Assembly: GCA_900318835.1 (NCBI GenBank)
Contig: ONLW01000008.1
Coordinates: forward strand, 23,555-87,554
DNA from: an uncultured Bacteroidales bacterium
GTDB lineage: Bacteria; Bacteroidota; Bacteroidia; Bacteroidales; P3
Length of the DNA stretch: 64,000 nt
Direction of reading: 5' to 3'
The translations under genes and the position numbers were made by a program. The notes under the pieces are model-generated. The model had not been told where the DNA came from, searched no databases, and saw only the letters and a list, made by a program, of their open reading frames with translations. Position 1 is the first letter of the stretch, and every line of letters begins with the position of its first letter. Shown here piece by piece: positions 53,601 to 62,319 of this stretch.

Positions 53601-55633
53601 TACATCCTCTCTACGACAACCACCTGTATGTGGACATTTGCGAAGACACCAACTTCCTGTTTGGCGACAGCCTCTATACCCTCACCGGCGAATATCTCGA
53701 CAGTCGGCACTCCATCCATGGATGCGACTCCCTTGTCACTTTACACCTCACCAGACACCCAACCTTTGACAATCACACCTATGACACCATCTGTTCCAAC
53801 CAGAGCATCACCTTCGCTGACGAAACCTACAACACCTCCGGCGTCTACCCCCACTCGTTGCTGTCAACTTACAACTGCGACAGCATTGCGTCGCTCCACC
53901 TCCATGTATGGCCCGCCTACGACAACCACACCTACGATACCCTCTGCGACGACATCTCGCGCTTTTTCATCGATTCCGTCTACCATCAAACCGGCACCTA
54001 TCTTTACCTGTTCTCATCAGTCAACAACTGCGACAGCACCGAGTCCCTGCATCTGAAAGTCTACCCCACTTACGACCTTCACCTCTACGACACCATTTAT
54101 GATGGCGACCGATATACTTTCGAGGGCACCGTCTACGACACTACGGGCAACTACTCCACCCTGCTGACCGCCACATTCGGCTGCGACTCGCTGCGCACCC
54201 TCCACTTGCAACGCAACCGACGCACCTACAACGACAGCACCCTCTGCCAGAATGGCCTTCCTCTGGTGTGGAACGGTATAACTTTTAAGGACAGGAAACA
54301 CACTGGGAATGTATTGATACTGAGCGACAGCATACATCTCAATGGCATCGGCGGCATTGACTCGCTGGTGGTGATGACCCTCTACGTCCACGACACCTCC
54401 TCCATCACCGAGCAAATCCACGCCTGCGACAGCCTCTGCTGGCAGGACAGCATCACCTACACAAAAAGCACAACGCTGCCATTCATAACACTGACTAACG
54501 CCGCCAAATGCGACTCCGTCATCCACCTCGATCTCACCATCGACTACACCCAACGCGCCAACGACCAGCAAGAGACTTGCGACTCATTGCTATGGGTTGA
54601 CAGTCGGCACTATTACCGTGACACAATAGGGCCGATGGACACTCTGGTCACCATTGCCGGCTGCGATTCCATCGTCACCCTTTACCTTGTGGTGAACAAT
54701 TCCTCCTACGAAGAAGCTGTCGACACCTTCTGCCACGGGCAGACCTATCTCTGGCGGCAACACAGCATCGGCAACGACGACGCCCATCTCACTGTCGTCT
54801 ACTACCTCACCGACACCCTGCGGACAGCCTACAATTGTGATTCAGTACTGGCCATCCGGCTCACACAGATGGCGCGTCCGCAAATCGGCTTCTCCTACGG
54901 AACCGACTGCAACCTCCACATCTACAACGTCTCCGTCACCACCGACGTCGACTACATCCGCTGGTCATCCTTTCCTTACGACAGTCTCCTCGACGGCCAT
55001 GAGAGCCAACCGTCGATCGTCGTATCTCCAAATGAGCCAACCGAATATGCACTCTATGCCGACTACCGCGAGATTCCCTTCTGCCCCACCACAGCCAGCC
55101 TCCGCCTCCAGCCCATCGAGATTCCCCAAGCCATCCTTCAGGTCAACCCCAAAGCATTAAAATACAATGCAATGGAATTCACCGCCTACGACATTTCCAA
55201 AGAATATTCCGACCGCACTTGGTACATTGATGGCATACGTCAAAGCGAGACCTCACGCATGCTCTACGGACACGGCGACACCGATGTCGACACCATCGCC
55301 ATCTCGCTCTCCGTATTCAACGGCCAATGCCACGACACCGCCGTCTACCTTTTGCCGGTGCTCCGCGTGGCGGTCTTTGCGCCCAACGCCTTCACCCCCT
55401 CTTGCGATGACAACAACCGATTCACCCTCGTCACCCAAGGCGTCATCGACGGAGAACTCTACATCTATAACCGCGAGGGGATCCTTGTCTACCAAACCAC
55501 TGACTTCGGACAGCGCGGATGGGACGGAGGCACCTGCCCGCAAGGCGGCTACGTGTGGAAATTCATCTATCGCGCCATCGACTACCCCGACAGCAAACAG
55601 GAGGAAGTCGGCACCGTACTCCTCCTTAGGTAA
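50651..55633 (+). CDS. Large secreted multidomain protein with T9SS type B sorting domain
   Basis: A 1660-residue protein with signal peptide (ends PRGHSQ). In order: a beta-rich region to about residue 245; a fibronectin III-like domain (about 251-330); a lectin-like region with FKFEILNSNMQVIDAECG; a PKD-like domain (WWDFGNGDTSS, about 650-690); and, from about 810 to 1350, repeats of around 48 residues each with the motif CDSxxxLxLxxxPxYDxHxYDT. The last 90 residues carry FAPNAFTPSCDDNNRF, LYIYNREGILVY and GGYVWKFIY, the CHU_C (type B) sorting domain, ending LLLR. It would be exported by T9SS and attached or released at the surface, probably as an adhesin. Confidence 0.85.
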   Translation: MTYTRLLKQLTFLLVLCLSVPRGHSQSLYDTYDFSNGIDMSLWEDMSDATTLNLSGDDNAYTTPIPIGFDFNLAGTDYQNWTINTNGTIRLGDTPISHAYYNYPLRTNLPYNLPKIVVLGGDGYIVQGSGYVKYKTIGSTSEDHLLIIEYKLSTFSLNTRNHPVSVQIQLRESDSSITLVFGEPPQLTPEMNYQMGVAVAYDDLVEFNVTTNAANFLTGPTSFVNPSGQWPEENRYYRIYPNHSNCPSVTDITVENIDANSATIRWASDDNHNLYRVCVEGMPCQIVNGDHIDLTGLEDGSTYNVCIRRICSDDDSSRARNIQFRTHNIPAHGCINHADLGASYVTGYYGGTNDPYAYTGIINHGSSSESSRHTLHTDPNELDPQTHSQLHTVPPGYSSSVRLGNWLSGGQAEALLYEMEVDTTIADLLFLHYAAVLENPNHYPNQQPRFKFEILNSNMQVIDAECGVADFIANSNLGWHEAGRYVLWKDWTTIGIDLTPYAGQIISIRFTTYDCSQGGHYGYAYFTLECGRKNTQTESCGNILSNTYTVPAGFNYLWYTESPSNPVSTSRSLNIVTDTNTIYHCRLSFVDKPQCNFTMNVATGKRYPLSLFDTTMFIDNCQFNVNFHNRSTISSDGITPSGSGERCETTWWDFGNGDTSSRYNGSTHYDTPGTYTVTLISTIANGACADTLQMPVTLTSPAPVPVIVGPTEHCGNNLQTDTLLIHNTLWNSNGSDTMIVNTVETTTYTITATDSINCPYTLEHTITILPSYYLHDTATICPPDLPYTHDNLIITDISDTGSYSFEAFSIFGCDSIGTVFLTVKDTNSGDTVAVACDRFTWYGETFTSDGDVATHVSANAAGCDSTTTLRLTLLRSSDTIVYDTIVENQLPYTFNGATFNSPVNDSSVIIPNTAGCDSIISYSLYVHWNVDSVVYDTLCNDALPYVWNGIEFDTTLTQTATLTRNIGYTAHTGADSTFIMRLTIHPLYDNHLYVDICEDTNFLFGDSLYTLTGEYLDSRHSIHGCDSLVTLHLTRHPTFDNHTYDTICSNQSITFADETYNTSGVYPHSLLSTYNCDSIASLHLHVWPAYDNHTYDTLCDDISRFFIDSVYHQTGTYLYLFSSVNNCDSTESLHLKVYPTYDLHLYDTIYDGDRYTFEGTVYDTTGNYSTLLTATFGCDSLRTLHLQRNRRTYNDSTLCQNGLPLVWNGITFKDRKHTGNVLILSDSIHLNGIGGIDSLVVMTLYVHDTSSITEQIHACDSLCWQDSITYTKSTTLPFITLTNAAKCDSVIHLDLTIDYTQRANDQQETCDSLLWVDSRHYYRDTIGPMDTLVTIAGCDSIVTLYLVVNNSSYEEAVDTFCHGQTYLWRQHSIGNDDAHLTVVYYLTDTLRTAYNCDSVLAIRLTQMARPQIGFSYGTDCNLHIYNVSVTTDVDYIRWSSFPYDSLLDGHESQPSIVVSPNEPTEYALYADYREIPFCPTTASLRLQPIEIPQAILQVNPKALKYNAMEFTAYDISKEYSDRTWYIDGIRQSETSRMLYGHGDTDVDTIAISLSVFNGQCHDTAVYLLPVLRVAVFAPNAFTPSCDDNNRFTLVTQGVIDGELYIYNREGILVYQTTDFGQRGWDGGTCPQGGYVWKFIYRAIDYPDSKQEEVGTVLLLR

Positions 55634-55664
55634 TCACCAAGTACAATCCCTCTACCAAATACCA

Positions 55665-55714
55665 ATCAAGTCCCTATCAACTCCTACCATAGTAGGAGTT
55701 GATAGGGACTTGAT
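55665..55714. repeat. Palindromic repeat, copy G (covarying arms)
   Basis: 23-base perfect arms around the centre CATA. Left CAAGTCCCTATCAACTCCTA.. and right ..TAGGAGTTGATAGGGACTTG: here CTATCAAC replaces CTACCAAC in the left arm and GTTGATAG replaces GTTGGTAG in the right arm, so pairing is kept. Lies between the convergent ends of the adhesin gene and ssb. Confidence 0.95.
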
Positions 55715-55757
55715 AAGGCGTTCGTAGGCGTTTGATGCCTACTTAAACACTTCTTTC

Positions 55758-56189
55758 TCAAAAAGGAAGGTCACCCAGAGGTTCTGTATCGGCGTTGAGG
55801 ATATCCATCAGGGGATTGTTCACATGCTGGGAATCCTCGTTGCGCTGGCGAGCCGACAACAACAGCAAGTTATCGGCCACTACCTCAGTGACATGGCGTT
55901 TGTTCCCCTCCTTATCCTCCCAAGTACGGCTCTGCAAACGGCCTTCCACATAAATCTGGGCCCCCTTGTGGAGGATGCGCTCGGCGATGTCTGCCAGGCC
56001 ACGCCAGCAGACAACATTGTGCCATTCAGTGATTTCTACTTTTTCATTGTCGCGGCTACGACGATATTCGGTTGTTGCGAGGGGGAAAGAGGCTTTCTTC
56101 ACGGGAATCGACCCCTCGGAAGGGAAAGTGACTACATCAGGATTTTTTCCAACGTTACCTACAAGGATTACTTTATTAACTCCAATCAT
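55758..56189 (-). CDS. ssb: Single-stranded DNA-binding protein
   Basis: A 143-residue OB-fold protein: MIGVNKVILVGNVGKNPD, ITEWHNVVCWRGLADIAERI and YVEGRLQSRTWEDKEGNKRH. The tail ends DLPF, close to the acidic-DIPF partner-binding tip. It protects single-stranded DNA during replication and repair. Directly downstream of mutY on the same strand, but 79 bases apart. Confidence 0.96.
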   Translation of the reverse strand: MIGVNKVILVGNVGKNPDVVTFPSEGSIPVKKASFPLATTEYRRSRDNEKVEITEWHNVVCWRGLADIAERILHKGAQIYVEGRLQSRTWEDKEGNKRHVTEVVADNLLLLSARQRNEDSQHVNNPLMDILNADTEPLGDLPF

Positions 56190-56268
56190 ACTTACTTTTA
56201 AAATTACTGTTAGTCAAAATGTGGGCGCGAAATTACTACTTTTTCGCGAATCGGCGAAATAAAGATAT

Positions 56269-57327
56269 TCACAAAGCCTGCAAATATCTATCAATCAATC
56301 TTGACACAGGGATATTTTTTAATTCGCGGGTGGGAATTGTACGATATTTTCCCGTCGTAGGAATGGTTTCCGACGGAAGTTCGGCCTCAAGAAAAATGGC
56401 GTGAATCGTGCGATGGGTGAGTTGGTGGCGGAAAGGATGTGAGAGGTGAAAAATGAAAGGTGAAAGGTGAAAGTTTTCCTCGGCAAAACGGGCCGCCTCC
56501 ACATGCAACTGTTTTTCGTTCAACTCATTGCCCGTCTCCAGCAAGGGAAACTGATAGAGACCGCGCCAGATGTCTTTGTCCTCGCGCTGTTCCACCAACG
56601 TAAATTCCTTTCCATCAGCTTGCCAACGGAGATAAAAATAATAGAACCAGCGATCTTTGGGTTTTGCCTTCGAGACTTTGACCGGCAGCATACCAACCCT
56701 GCCGGTTTCCAAAGCGTTGCACTCGTCGGCGAAGGGACATTGTGTGCAGTCGGGCACCGGCTTGCATTGCAGCGAGCCGAAATCCATCAACGCGGCATTG
56801 AAACGGTCGGGTCTCTCCCGATCTATCTGTTTGAGCAGCAGTGCCTCAAACTCGCCGTAGGCGGCATCGGTGGCAATGGGGGTAGCGATGCCGCAAAGAC
56901 GGCTGACGAAGCGGTAGACATTGCCGTCGATAACCGGATGCGGCAACCGGAAGGCAAACGAAGCAATGGCGGCGGCGGTGTAGCGGCCCACGCCTTTAAG
57001 CTTCAGTATACCCTCATAATCAGAAGGGAACATCCCACCACACTCATTCATTATATATTGCGCAGCTGCGTGCAGGTTGCGCGCACGGGAGTAGTAGCCA
57101 AGCCCTTGCCACAGCTTAAGCACCTGCTCTTCGCTGGCAGCGGCCAAGTCGGCCACCGTGGGAAACGCCTCGACAAAACGATGGTAGTAGTCGCGGCCCT
57201 GCTCGATGCGCGTCTGCTGCAGGATAATTTCCGACAGCCATATGCGATACGGGTCGCTGATGCCCCTCCATGGAAGAGTGCGACCAAAGTCGTTATACCA
57301 GATGTCCAATTTACGCGAAAGTGACAT
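56269..57327 (-). CDS. mutY: A/G-specific adenine glycosylase
   Basis: A 352-residue DNA glycosylase removing adenine opposite 8-oxoguanine. Motifs: SEIILQQTRIEQG (catalytic Glu), LKGVGRYTAAAIASFAF (helix-hairpin-helix), PVIDGNVYR (catalytic Asp) and the four iron-sulfur cysteines in CKPVPDCTQCPFADEC. A TTTCACC array at 56441-56474 inserts NFHLSPFIFHLSHPF in the C-terminal NUDIX-like domain without breaking the frame. Confidence 0.95.
   Translation of the reverse strand: MSLSRKLDIWYNDFGRTLPWRGISDPYRIWLSEIILQQTRIEQGRDYYHRFVEAFPTVADLAAASEEQVLKLWQGLGYYSRARNLHAAAQYIMNECGGMFPSDYEGILKLKGVGRYTAAAIASFAFRLPHPVIDGNVYRFVSRLCGIATPIATDAAYGEFEALLLKQIDRERPDRFNAALMDFGSLQCKPVPDCTQCPFADECNALETGRVGMLPVKVSKAKPKDRWFYYFYLRWQADGKEFTLVEQREDKDIWRGLYQFPLLETGNELNEKQLHVEAARFAEENFHLSPFIFHLSHPFRHQLTHRTIHAIFLEAELPSETIPTTGKYRTIPTRELKNIPVSRLIDRYLQAL
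56441..56474 (-). repeat. Heptamer minisatellite (TTTCACC) in mutY
   Basis: On the coding strand: CTTTCACCTTTCACCTTTCA then TTTTTCACCTCTC, about five units, in the stop-free orientation. Confidence 0.85.
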
Positions 57328-57483
57328 TACAGGCGGTCTTTTTGTTGAAAACTTATTGCTAAGTGACTGAAAAAAATATGTTAAAACTCATTTTTCACTT
57401 TTCAGCAATAATCTATATACCAATAGTTTATATTTATCAATATGTTAAAAATATTTAAAAAGCCAATTTGAGCAGCCAAAAGG

Positions 57484-57515
57484 TTTGGCCAGTTTGGAAA
57501 AAGGGTGTACTTTTG
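57484..57515 (+). promoter_or_regulatory. Promoter of the L28-S21 unit
   Basis: TTTG (57484-57487), 20-base spacer, TACTTTTG (57508-57515). The leader then contains a TCGTC/GACGA hairpin at about 57527-57542. Upstream from 57328 the sequence is AT-rich with no gene. Confidence 0.75.
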
Positions 57516-57581
57516 CACCCGTTTTCGTCGTCATTTTTGACGAAATAAATAACGTAAATAAACAATAAAAATTATACAACA

Positions 57582-57821
57582 ATGTCAAAGATTTGTGAAA
57601 TTACAGGAAAGAAAGTGATTGTGGGTAACAACGTTTCGCACTCCCGCATCCACACCAAACGCACCTTCAGCCCCAACCTGCAGACCAAGAAGTTCTACAT
57701 TCCCGAGGAGGACATGTGGATCACCCTGAAAGTCTCTGCCAAAGGCATGCGCATCATCAACAAGAAAGGCATCATCGCCGCTCTCAACGACGCCGCTGCC
57801 CAGGGCCACCTGATGTTCTAA
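57582..57821 (+). CDS. rpmB: 50S ribosomal protein L28
   Basis: A 79-residue basic protein with the family opening SKICEITGKKVIVGNNVSHS and the RIHTKRTFSPNLQ segment. Part of the large ribosomal subunit. It is followed by rpsU 60 bases downstream. Confidence 0.95.
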   Translation: MSKICEITGKKVIVGNNVSHSRIHTKRTFSPNLQTKKFYIPEEDMWITLKVSAKGMRIINKKGIIAALNDAAAQGHLMF

Positions 57822-57881
57822 GAAGACAAAACAGTCTTACATATTTAATTATTAACCCTTAAAAAGAAAGAGGTATTAACA

Positions 57882-58079
57882 ATGATCGTAGTTCCTATTA
57901 AAGAAGGTGACAACCTCGAAAGAGCTCTCAAGAAACTGAAACGCAAATTCGAGAAAACCGGCGTGGTGAAAGAGATGCGCCGTCGTCAGCAGTTCACCAA
58001 GCCCAGTGTCATCAACCGCGAGAAGCACCTGAAGGCCATCTACGTCCAGCACCTGCGCCAGCAGGAGCTCGACAAATAA
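57882..58079 (+). CDS. rpsU: 30S ribosomal protein S21
   Basis: A 65-residue basic protein: MIVVPIKEGDNLERALKKLK, then RKFEKTGVVKEMRRRQQF. In Bacteroidota S21 helps to hold the anti-Shine-Dalgarno sequence of 16S rRNA, consistent with the lack of Shine-Dalgarno sites here. Followed by a terminator. Confidence 0.95.
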   Translation: MIVVPIKEGDNLERALKKLKRKFEKTGVVKEMRRRQQFTKPSVINREKHLKAIYVQHLRQQELDK

Positions 58080-58125
58080 GAGCCCTCTCCCGCTCCGCGT
58101 TTGGACAACGCGCATTGGAAACAGA

Positions 58126-58163
58126 AAAAGCCCCCGAACCTTTACGGTCCGGGGCTTTTCTTT
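58126..58163. terminator. Terminator between rpsU and the protease gene
   Basis: AAAGCCCC / GGGGCTTT flank a GAAC..GGTC inner stem around 58130-58158; T-runs follow on the plus strand and A-runs precede, so it serves both directions. Confidence 0.85.
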
Positions 58164-58166
58164 TAT

Positions 58167-60518
58167 CTATTGTTTAGTAACGCGGTGCAGCAAGACGCTG
58201 CCACCCAATTGTAGCATCCTAACCACATAGGCTCCCGCCGGCAGCGGCGAGAGATCGACTTCACAAGCACGACCTGCTGCGAGCACACGGCAACCTTTGG
58301 CATCATACACTTCAACTTTCTCTACCTCGGTGCCGAAATAAAGCATACCGTATGTTGGCACAGGATAGAGAGCAATATCCTCTCCCTCAACGCCGCTAAT
58401 TCCCTGCGACGGAGTAATGGCAAGCACCAGCGTCAGCACGCTGTCGCAGCCATAAACTGTCATGGTATCAAATGTATAGACACCACTTTCGGTATACACA
58501 TGGTTATTCGCCCAGCGAAAACTGTCGATGGCGGTGACACTGTCGATGAGATGGTATTCCGGATAGATAGTCAGCACCAGCACACGCAGGCTGTCAGCAC
58601 CCGTCAAGGCAGTATACATCCGCTCGTAAATGCCGCTCTCGGTATAGGTACTGTCTTCCCAATTGTACGAACCGCAAGCCCCGGCAATGGTGGTGTCGAA
58701 CACAGGCTCGGAAATAGCAGCCGTCGAGAAGATACCGCGGATGAGGAAGGTGCGTTTCGTTGCAGAAGGTGCCCAGTTTCGGCCATTACCATTGGAGTAG
58801 GCTCCCATAAGGTGACCACAGTAGGTTCCGGAGCAGGCCGGATGGGCGAGATCGTCGTTGTAGAGTATTATCCAGAGAGGAAGCGTTGCATTGACGGCCA
58901 GAGCACTGTCAAAAGACAGTGATGTCCAGCCTTCTTCCGTGGATACATGGGAGAGAGAACCCAACATGTTGGAATCTTCGGGGATAGCACCGTTATATAC
59001 AAACACCTGGTAGGTGCCACTTCCTTTGAAATAAGCCTGCACAGCATTGAGATGCGTATGTCCGGCCAACAGGACAGGCTCCAGTTTAATGCCCCAATAG
59101 TAAGGGCTTGCGGTGCTGTAACCCCACGAGGTGACATAACAGCCGTTGTCGTAACCCAAAGTGTCGCCATGGATCGAATCATAAACCGCGTAGAGCGTCT
59201 GGTTGCCACCCATGATGAGGCTGCGTGGGTTGTAGCACATGCCGTCGCTCCAATAGGCAAAACGATAGCAGCCGTTGGCGCTGGCAGTCAGCTCCACCGT
59301 GTCGCCGTAGGCATGGATGCCACCGCCTGTCACACTGCCATGCAGTGTGTTGTCGGGCAAAGCCGTAATGGTATGGCTTCCCGTAAGGATGGTGTCAGGC
59401 TGGATGCCGATAATCATCTTGTTTTCGATATTGTAATGACTTGTGGCGTTGCCGCCTTCACCACCCGGAGCAGGATCCAGCGCGCCTATCTGATAATAGC
59501 CATCGCAGTAGCCGCCCCACCCCCAGTTGAAGTGGTAGAGTCCGGCATTATTTCCACCGTCGCAGACGAAAGCATGACCTCCCGAAGTGTCGCGACCCGA
59601 AAAGATAACGGGACGCCCTGCGAGGAGTTCCTCCTCAAGAAGGGCTTTCCATACCGAGTCACCCACTACATCGCGTCGGACACTATGCAAAGCCTTGTCA
59701 TACTTAAAATAGGTGCGCAAAGCCCGCTCGCCGGTAATGGTGTTCAGATTGTTGGCCGAGGTGGTGGTGGCACCCGACGAGGAGTGTCCGTAACTCATTT
59801 TCACCGCCACGCCAACATGGTGTACCAACGTAGCCACGGCATTAATATTCACCGTCGGCGAAACATCTGTCAACGTGTTCGACATGTTCGCCCAGTCGTA
59901 GGTCGTGGCACCGAAATTGGCGCTCACGGTACCGCAGTTGGCGTTTGTATAACTGTAGCCACCCTCTCCCTGCACAGGATGATTCCAGTATTTCATCACT
60001 TGCGCCATGGCGATGGCCACGCATCCTGCCTTGGTGTCGCGATCCAAGCTGTCGTGCGGACAGAGGGTGTTGAAAGGCGAACCCTGTTTCCATGTGGTGG
60101 TCAGCAGAGGGCTTACCACAACGGAATACAACGGTCCGTTGTCCGATGCCTTGAGCAGCTGGTCCCACTCCTCACACCGTGTCCCGTTTCCCTTCAGGCG
60201 AACAATTTCCTCAGCGTATCCGTTAATCCAGTCAACCATATTCTCCGGCAAAGGAATGGATATCTGAGCCGTAAGCGAATATCCCAAGATGGGTCTTACG
60301 CAGTCGTCACCTGCTACCAACACGAAACCTGCGTCAGCAGCAACGAAGAGGTACATCTCATCCAATCTGCAGTCAACCCATGTCAATTGCGCTTTCACGC
60401 CCTGTTTGGTCATGAAGTTGTGTGCCACAGTGCTCGCCGTCTCCAGCGACACCTTGGTAGCCTGCACACTTCCCGCCAGCAGCAATCCCACAATAAGAAA
60501 GGATACAATTCTCTTCAT
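58167..60518 (-). CDS. Streptopain-family (C10) cysteine protease with T9SS type A sorting domain
   Basis: A 783-residue protein with signal peptide (ends GSVQA), a Spi-type N-terminal inhibitory propeptide, and a C10 catalytic domain: KAGCVAIAMAQVMKYW (Cys166) and GGHAFVCDGG (His315), with HFNWGWGG after it. C-terminal modules with CGSYNWEDSTYTESGIYERM repeats precede a type A sorting domain (LYPVPTYGMLYFG, LPAGAYVVRML, LHRVTKQ). Homologues include Porphyromonas periodontain and Streptococcus SpeB. It would be secreted by T9SS and cleave host or food proteins. Start at 60518 matches the signal peptide. Confidence 0.9.
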   Translation of the reverse strand: MKRIVSFLIVGLLLAGSVQATKVSLETASTVAHNFMTKQGVKAQLTWVDCRLDEMYLFVAADAGFVLVAGDDCVRPILGYSLTAQISIPLPENMVDWINGYAEEIVRLKGNGTRCEEWDQLLKASDNGPLYSVVVSPLLTTTWKQGSPFNTLCPHDSLDRDTKAGCVAIAMAQVMKYWNHPVQGEGGYSYTNANCGTVSANFGATTYDWANMSNTLTDVSPTVNINAVATLVHHVGVAVKMSYGHSSSGATTTSANNLNTITGERALRTYFKYDKALHSVRRDVVGDSVWKALLEEELLAGRPVIFSGRDTSGGHAFVCDGGNNAGLYHFNWGWGGYCDGYYQIGALDPAPGGEGGNATSHYNIENKMIIGIQPDTILTGSHTITALPDNTLHGSVTGGGIHAYGDTVELTASANGCYRFAYWSDGMCYNPRSLIMGGNQTLYAVYDSIHGDTLGYDNGCYVTSWGYSTASPYYWGIKLEPVLLAGHTHLNAVQAYFKGSGTYQVFVYNGAIPEDSNMLGSLSHVSTEEGWTSLSFDSALAVNATLPLWIILYNDDLAHPACSGTYCGHLMGAYSNGNGRNWAPSATKRTFLIRGIFSTAAISEPVFDTTIAGACGSYNWEDSTYTESGIYERMYTALTGADSLRVLVLTIYPEYHLIDSVTAIDSFRWANNHVYTESGVYTFDTMTVYGCDSVLTLVLAITPSQGISGVEGEDIALYPVPTYGMLYFGTEVEKVEVYDAKGCRVLAAGRACEVDLSPLPAGAYVVRMLQLGGSVLLHRVTKQ

Positions 60519-60543
60519 CTTTCTCTCCTTTTTCTTTAAAAAA

Positions 60544-60567
60544 AGGGGCATCCGGTAGGACGCCCCT
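60544..60567 (-). terminator. Terminator of the peptide transporter gene
   Basis: On the minus strand AGGGGC pairs with GCCCCT (60562-60567 with 60544-60549), followed by eight T residues. It stands between the transporter stop and the protease start, so the protease probably has a separate promoter, not identified. Confidence 0.8.
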
Positions 60568-60594
60568 AACAATATACATCATTAAGACATGTTT

Positions 60595-62187
60595 TTACTG
60601 CTGCTGAGAGGTAATTCTCTCAAGCCACTTCAACATACCAATCATGATACCCATGGCGATAAGACAGATAATCATGAACACGGCCCAGCACATCCACAAG
60701 TTGGGGAGTTTGGAATAGAAGATGGGGCCAAGCATGATAAGAGCGTTACCTATACCTGTGGCACCCAGCCAGAGACCCTGGCAGATACCCTGGATATGCT
60801 TCGGGGCAATCTTCGACACAAAGCTGATGCCGAGGGGGCTGATGAAGAGTTCAGCCACGGTGAGGCAGAAGTAGGTAACGATAAGCACCCACGGACCAGC
60901 CTTCATGCCTGTCTGGGCCTCGAGAGGCAGCTTCATGTAGTCGTCACCACTAGGATAACCCATAACGATGCTGAACACCATCAAAAAGACATAAGCCAAA
61001 GCGGTAATACCCATACCCATGGCAATCTTGCTGGGAGTGGAGAATTTGCGGCCCCATTTAGTGCCAAATATCCACATGATGGGGAAAGTGAGCAGGCACA
61101 CAAAGAATGGGTTGATGCACTGGAAGATCTCAGGCGGAATAGATGAGGTATTGACAAAGTCGCGGGCAAAGAGAGAGAGAGACTCTCCGTTCTGATGGAA
61201 CGACATCCAGAAGAAGACGCATACGCCCAGTACAGCATAGAGACCAGCCATGCGCTGCTTGACATCTTTGATGGCAGCTTCACGCTGCTCCTTAGTAAGT
61301 TCCTCTTTTTTCTCCTCCTCGGCAGCGACAACCTTCTTCACAGGATTGGGCATACCTTTCTTGGTGCAGAGGAAGATGGTGAGGGATATGAGCATTGCGG
61401 CGATGGAAGCAATAAAACTGTAGTGGACACCTGTGTTGAACACCTCGAGGTAGTTGCTACAGGCACCGGCCATATTACTCAGATCGAGGCCGCCCTGGTT
61501 CACTTGCTCCATGAGGGTGCTGAGGTTGGTCATCTGGTCAGGAGTCATCTGGTCGGGGGTCTCCAGGTACATGTGGCAGAGTTTCGGCAGAGTCGATTCG
61601 TAGGCCATACCCTTTACGCCGAGCCACCAACTACGGAGCAGCGGAGCCACAAAAGGAGCCACCAGACCGCCGATGTTGATGAACATGTAGAAAATCTGGA
61701 AACCAGGGTCACGTTTGGCCTTGGCCTTTTCGAGAGCCTCAGGACCCTTCTTGGCCGCCTCAGTCTCAAAATTGTCATACATCTGACCCACAATGGCCTG
61801 CAGGTTACCCTTGAACAAACCATTACCAAAGGCGATAATCAGCAGGGCGATGCAGGTGATGACAAGCACCGTGGTCATCGAGATATCCATCGCACCGTAA
61901 CCGGCGGGAATCGACAGAATAATGTAACCCAACACCATAGTGAGCAGACCGGCGATAATCGTGCCCTTGAAGTTCTGCAACTTGTCGGCGATGATACCAC
62001 CGGGCAGTGCCATGATATAAATGCCAAAATAGAAGCAGGCGTAGATGATTCCAGCCGTGTGGTCGCTCAAACCGAACTTCGAGCAGATGAACAATGTCAG
62101 CACGGCATTCATAATATAGTAGCCAAAACGCTCACCCATATTACTCAATGCCGCGGCGACAAGTCCTTTGGGATGACTTTTAAACAT
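60595..62187 (-). CDS. POT-family proton-coupled peptide transporter
   Basis: A 530-residue membrane protein with the family motif SNMGERFGYYIMNAVLTL, FYFGIYIMALPGGIIADKL and roughly twelve to fourteen hydrophobic segments. It imports di- and tripeptides with protons. Located beside a secreted protease and in a genome region with an M49-like peptidase and Kam proteins, it fits a peptide- and amino-acid-using lifestyle. An extra acidic-lysine stretch (EEEKKEELTKEQREAA) lies in the central cytoplasmic loop. Confidence 0.93.
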   Translation of the reverse strand: MFKSHPKGLVAAALSNMGERFGYYIMNAVLTLFICSKFGLSDHTAGIIYACFYFGIYIMALPGGIIADKLQNFKGTIIAGLLTMVLGYIILSIPAGYGAMDISMTTVLVITCIALLIIAFGNGLFKGNLQAIVGQMYDNFETEAAKKGPEALEKAKAKRDPGFQIFYMFINIGGLVAPFVAPLLRSWWLGVKGMAYESTLPKLCHMYLETPDQMTPDQMTNLSTLMEQVNQGGLDLSNMAGACSNYLEVFNTGVHYSFIASIAAMLISLTIFLCTKKGMPNPVKKVVAAEEEKKEELTKEQREAAIKDVKQRMAGLYAVLGVCVFFWMSFHQNGESLSLFARDFVNTSSIPPEIFQCINPFFVCLLTFPIMWIFGTKWGRKFSTPSKIAMGMGITALAYVFLMVFSIVMGYPSGDDYMKLPLEAQTGMKAGPWVLIVTYFCLTVAELFISPLGISFVSKIAPKHIQGICQGLWLGATGIGNALIMLGPIFYSKLPNLWMCWAVFMIICLIAMGIMIGMLKWLERITSQQQ

Positions 62188-62256
62188 AGTTGTAATTTTT
62201 TGATTTATAAATTATTGAATTAGCTTCGATGTGTTTTTTGTAAAATTAACAATATG

Positions 62257-62287
62257 CAAAATTACAAAATAATTTTCATCCATGCAA
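62257..62287 (-). promoter_or_regulatory. Promoter of the POT transporter gene
   Basis: On the minus strand TTG (62287-62285), 20-base spacer, TAATTTTG (62264-62257). It overlaps head-on with the promoter of the divergent Sua5 gene. Confidence 0.6.
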
Positions 62288-62307
62288 GCAGTGACGCTTT
62301 TTTTTCG

Positions 62308-62315
62308 TACTTTTG
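62308..62315 (+). promoter_or_regulatory. -7 box directly at the Sua5 start codon
   Basis: TACTTTTG followed by CAGC and ATG at 62320. Only four bases lie between box and start codon, so the mRNA would be leaderless or nearly so. No clear -33 box. Confidence 0.55.
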
Positions 62316-62319
62316 CAGC

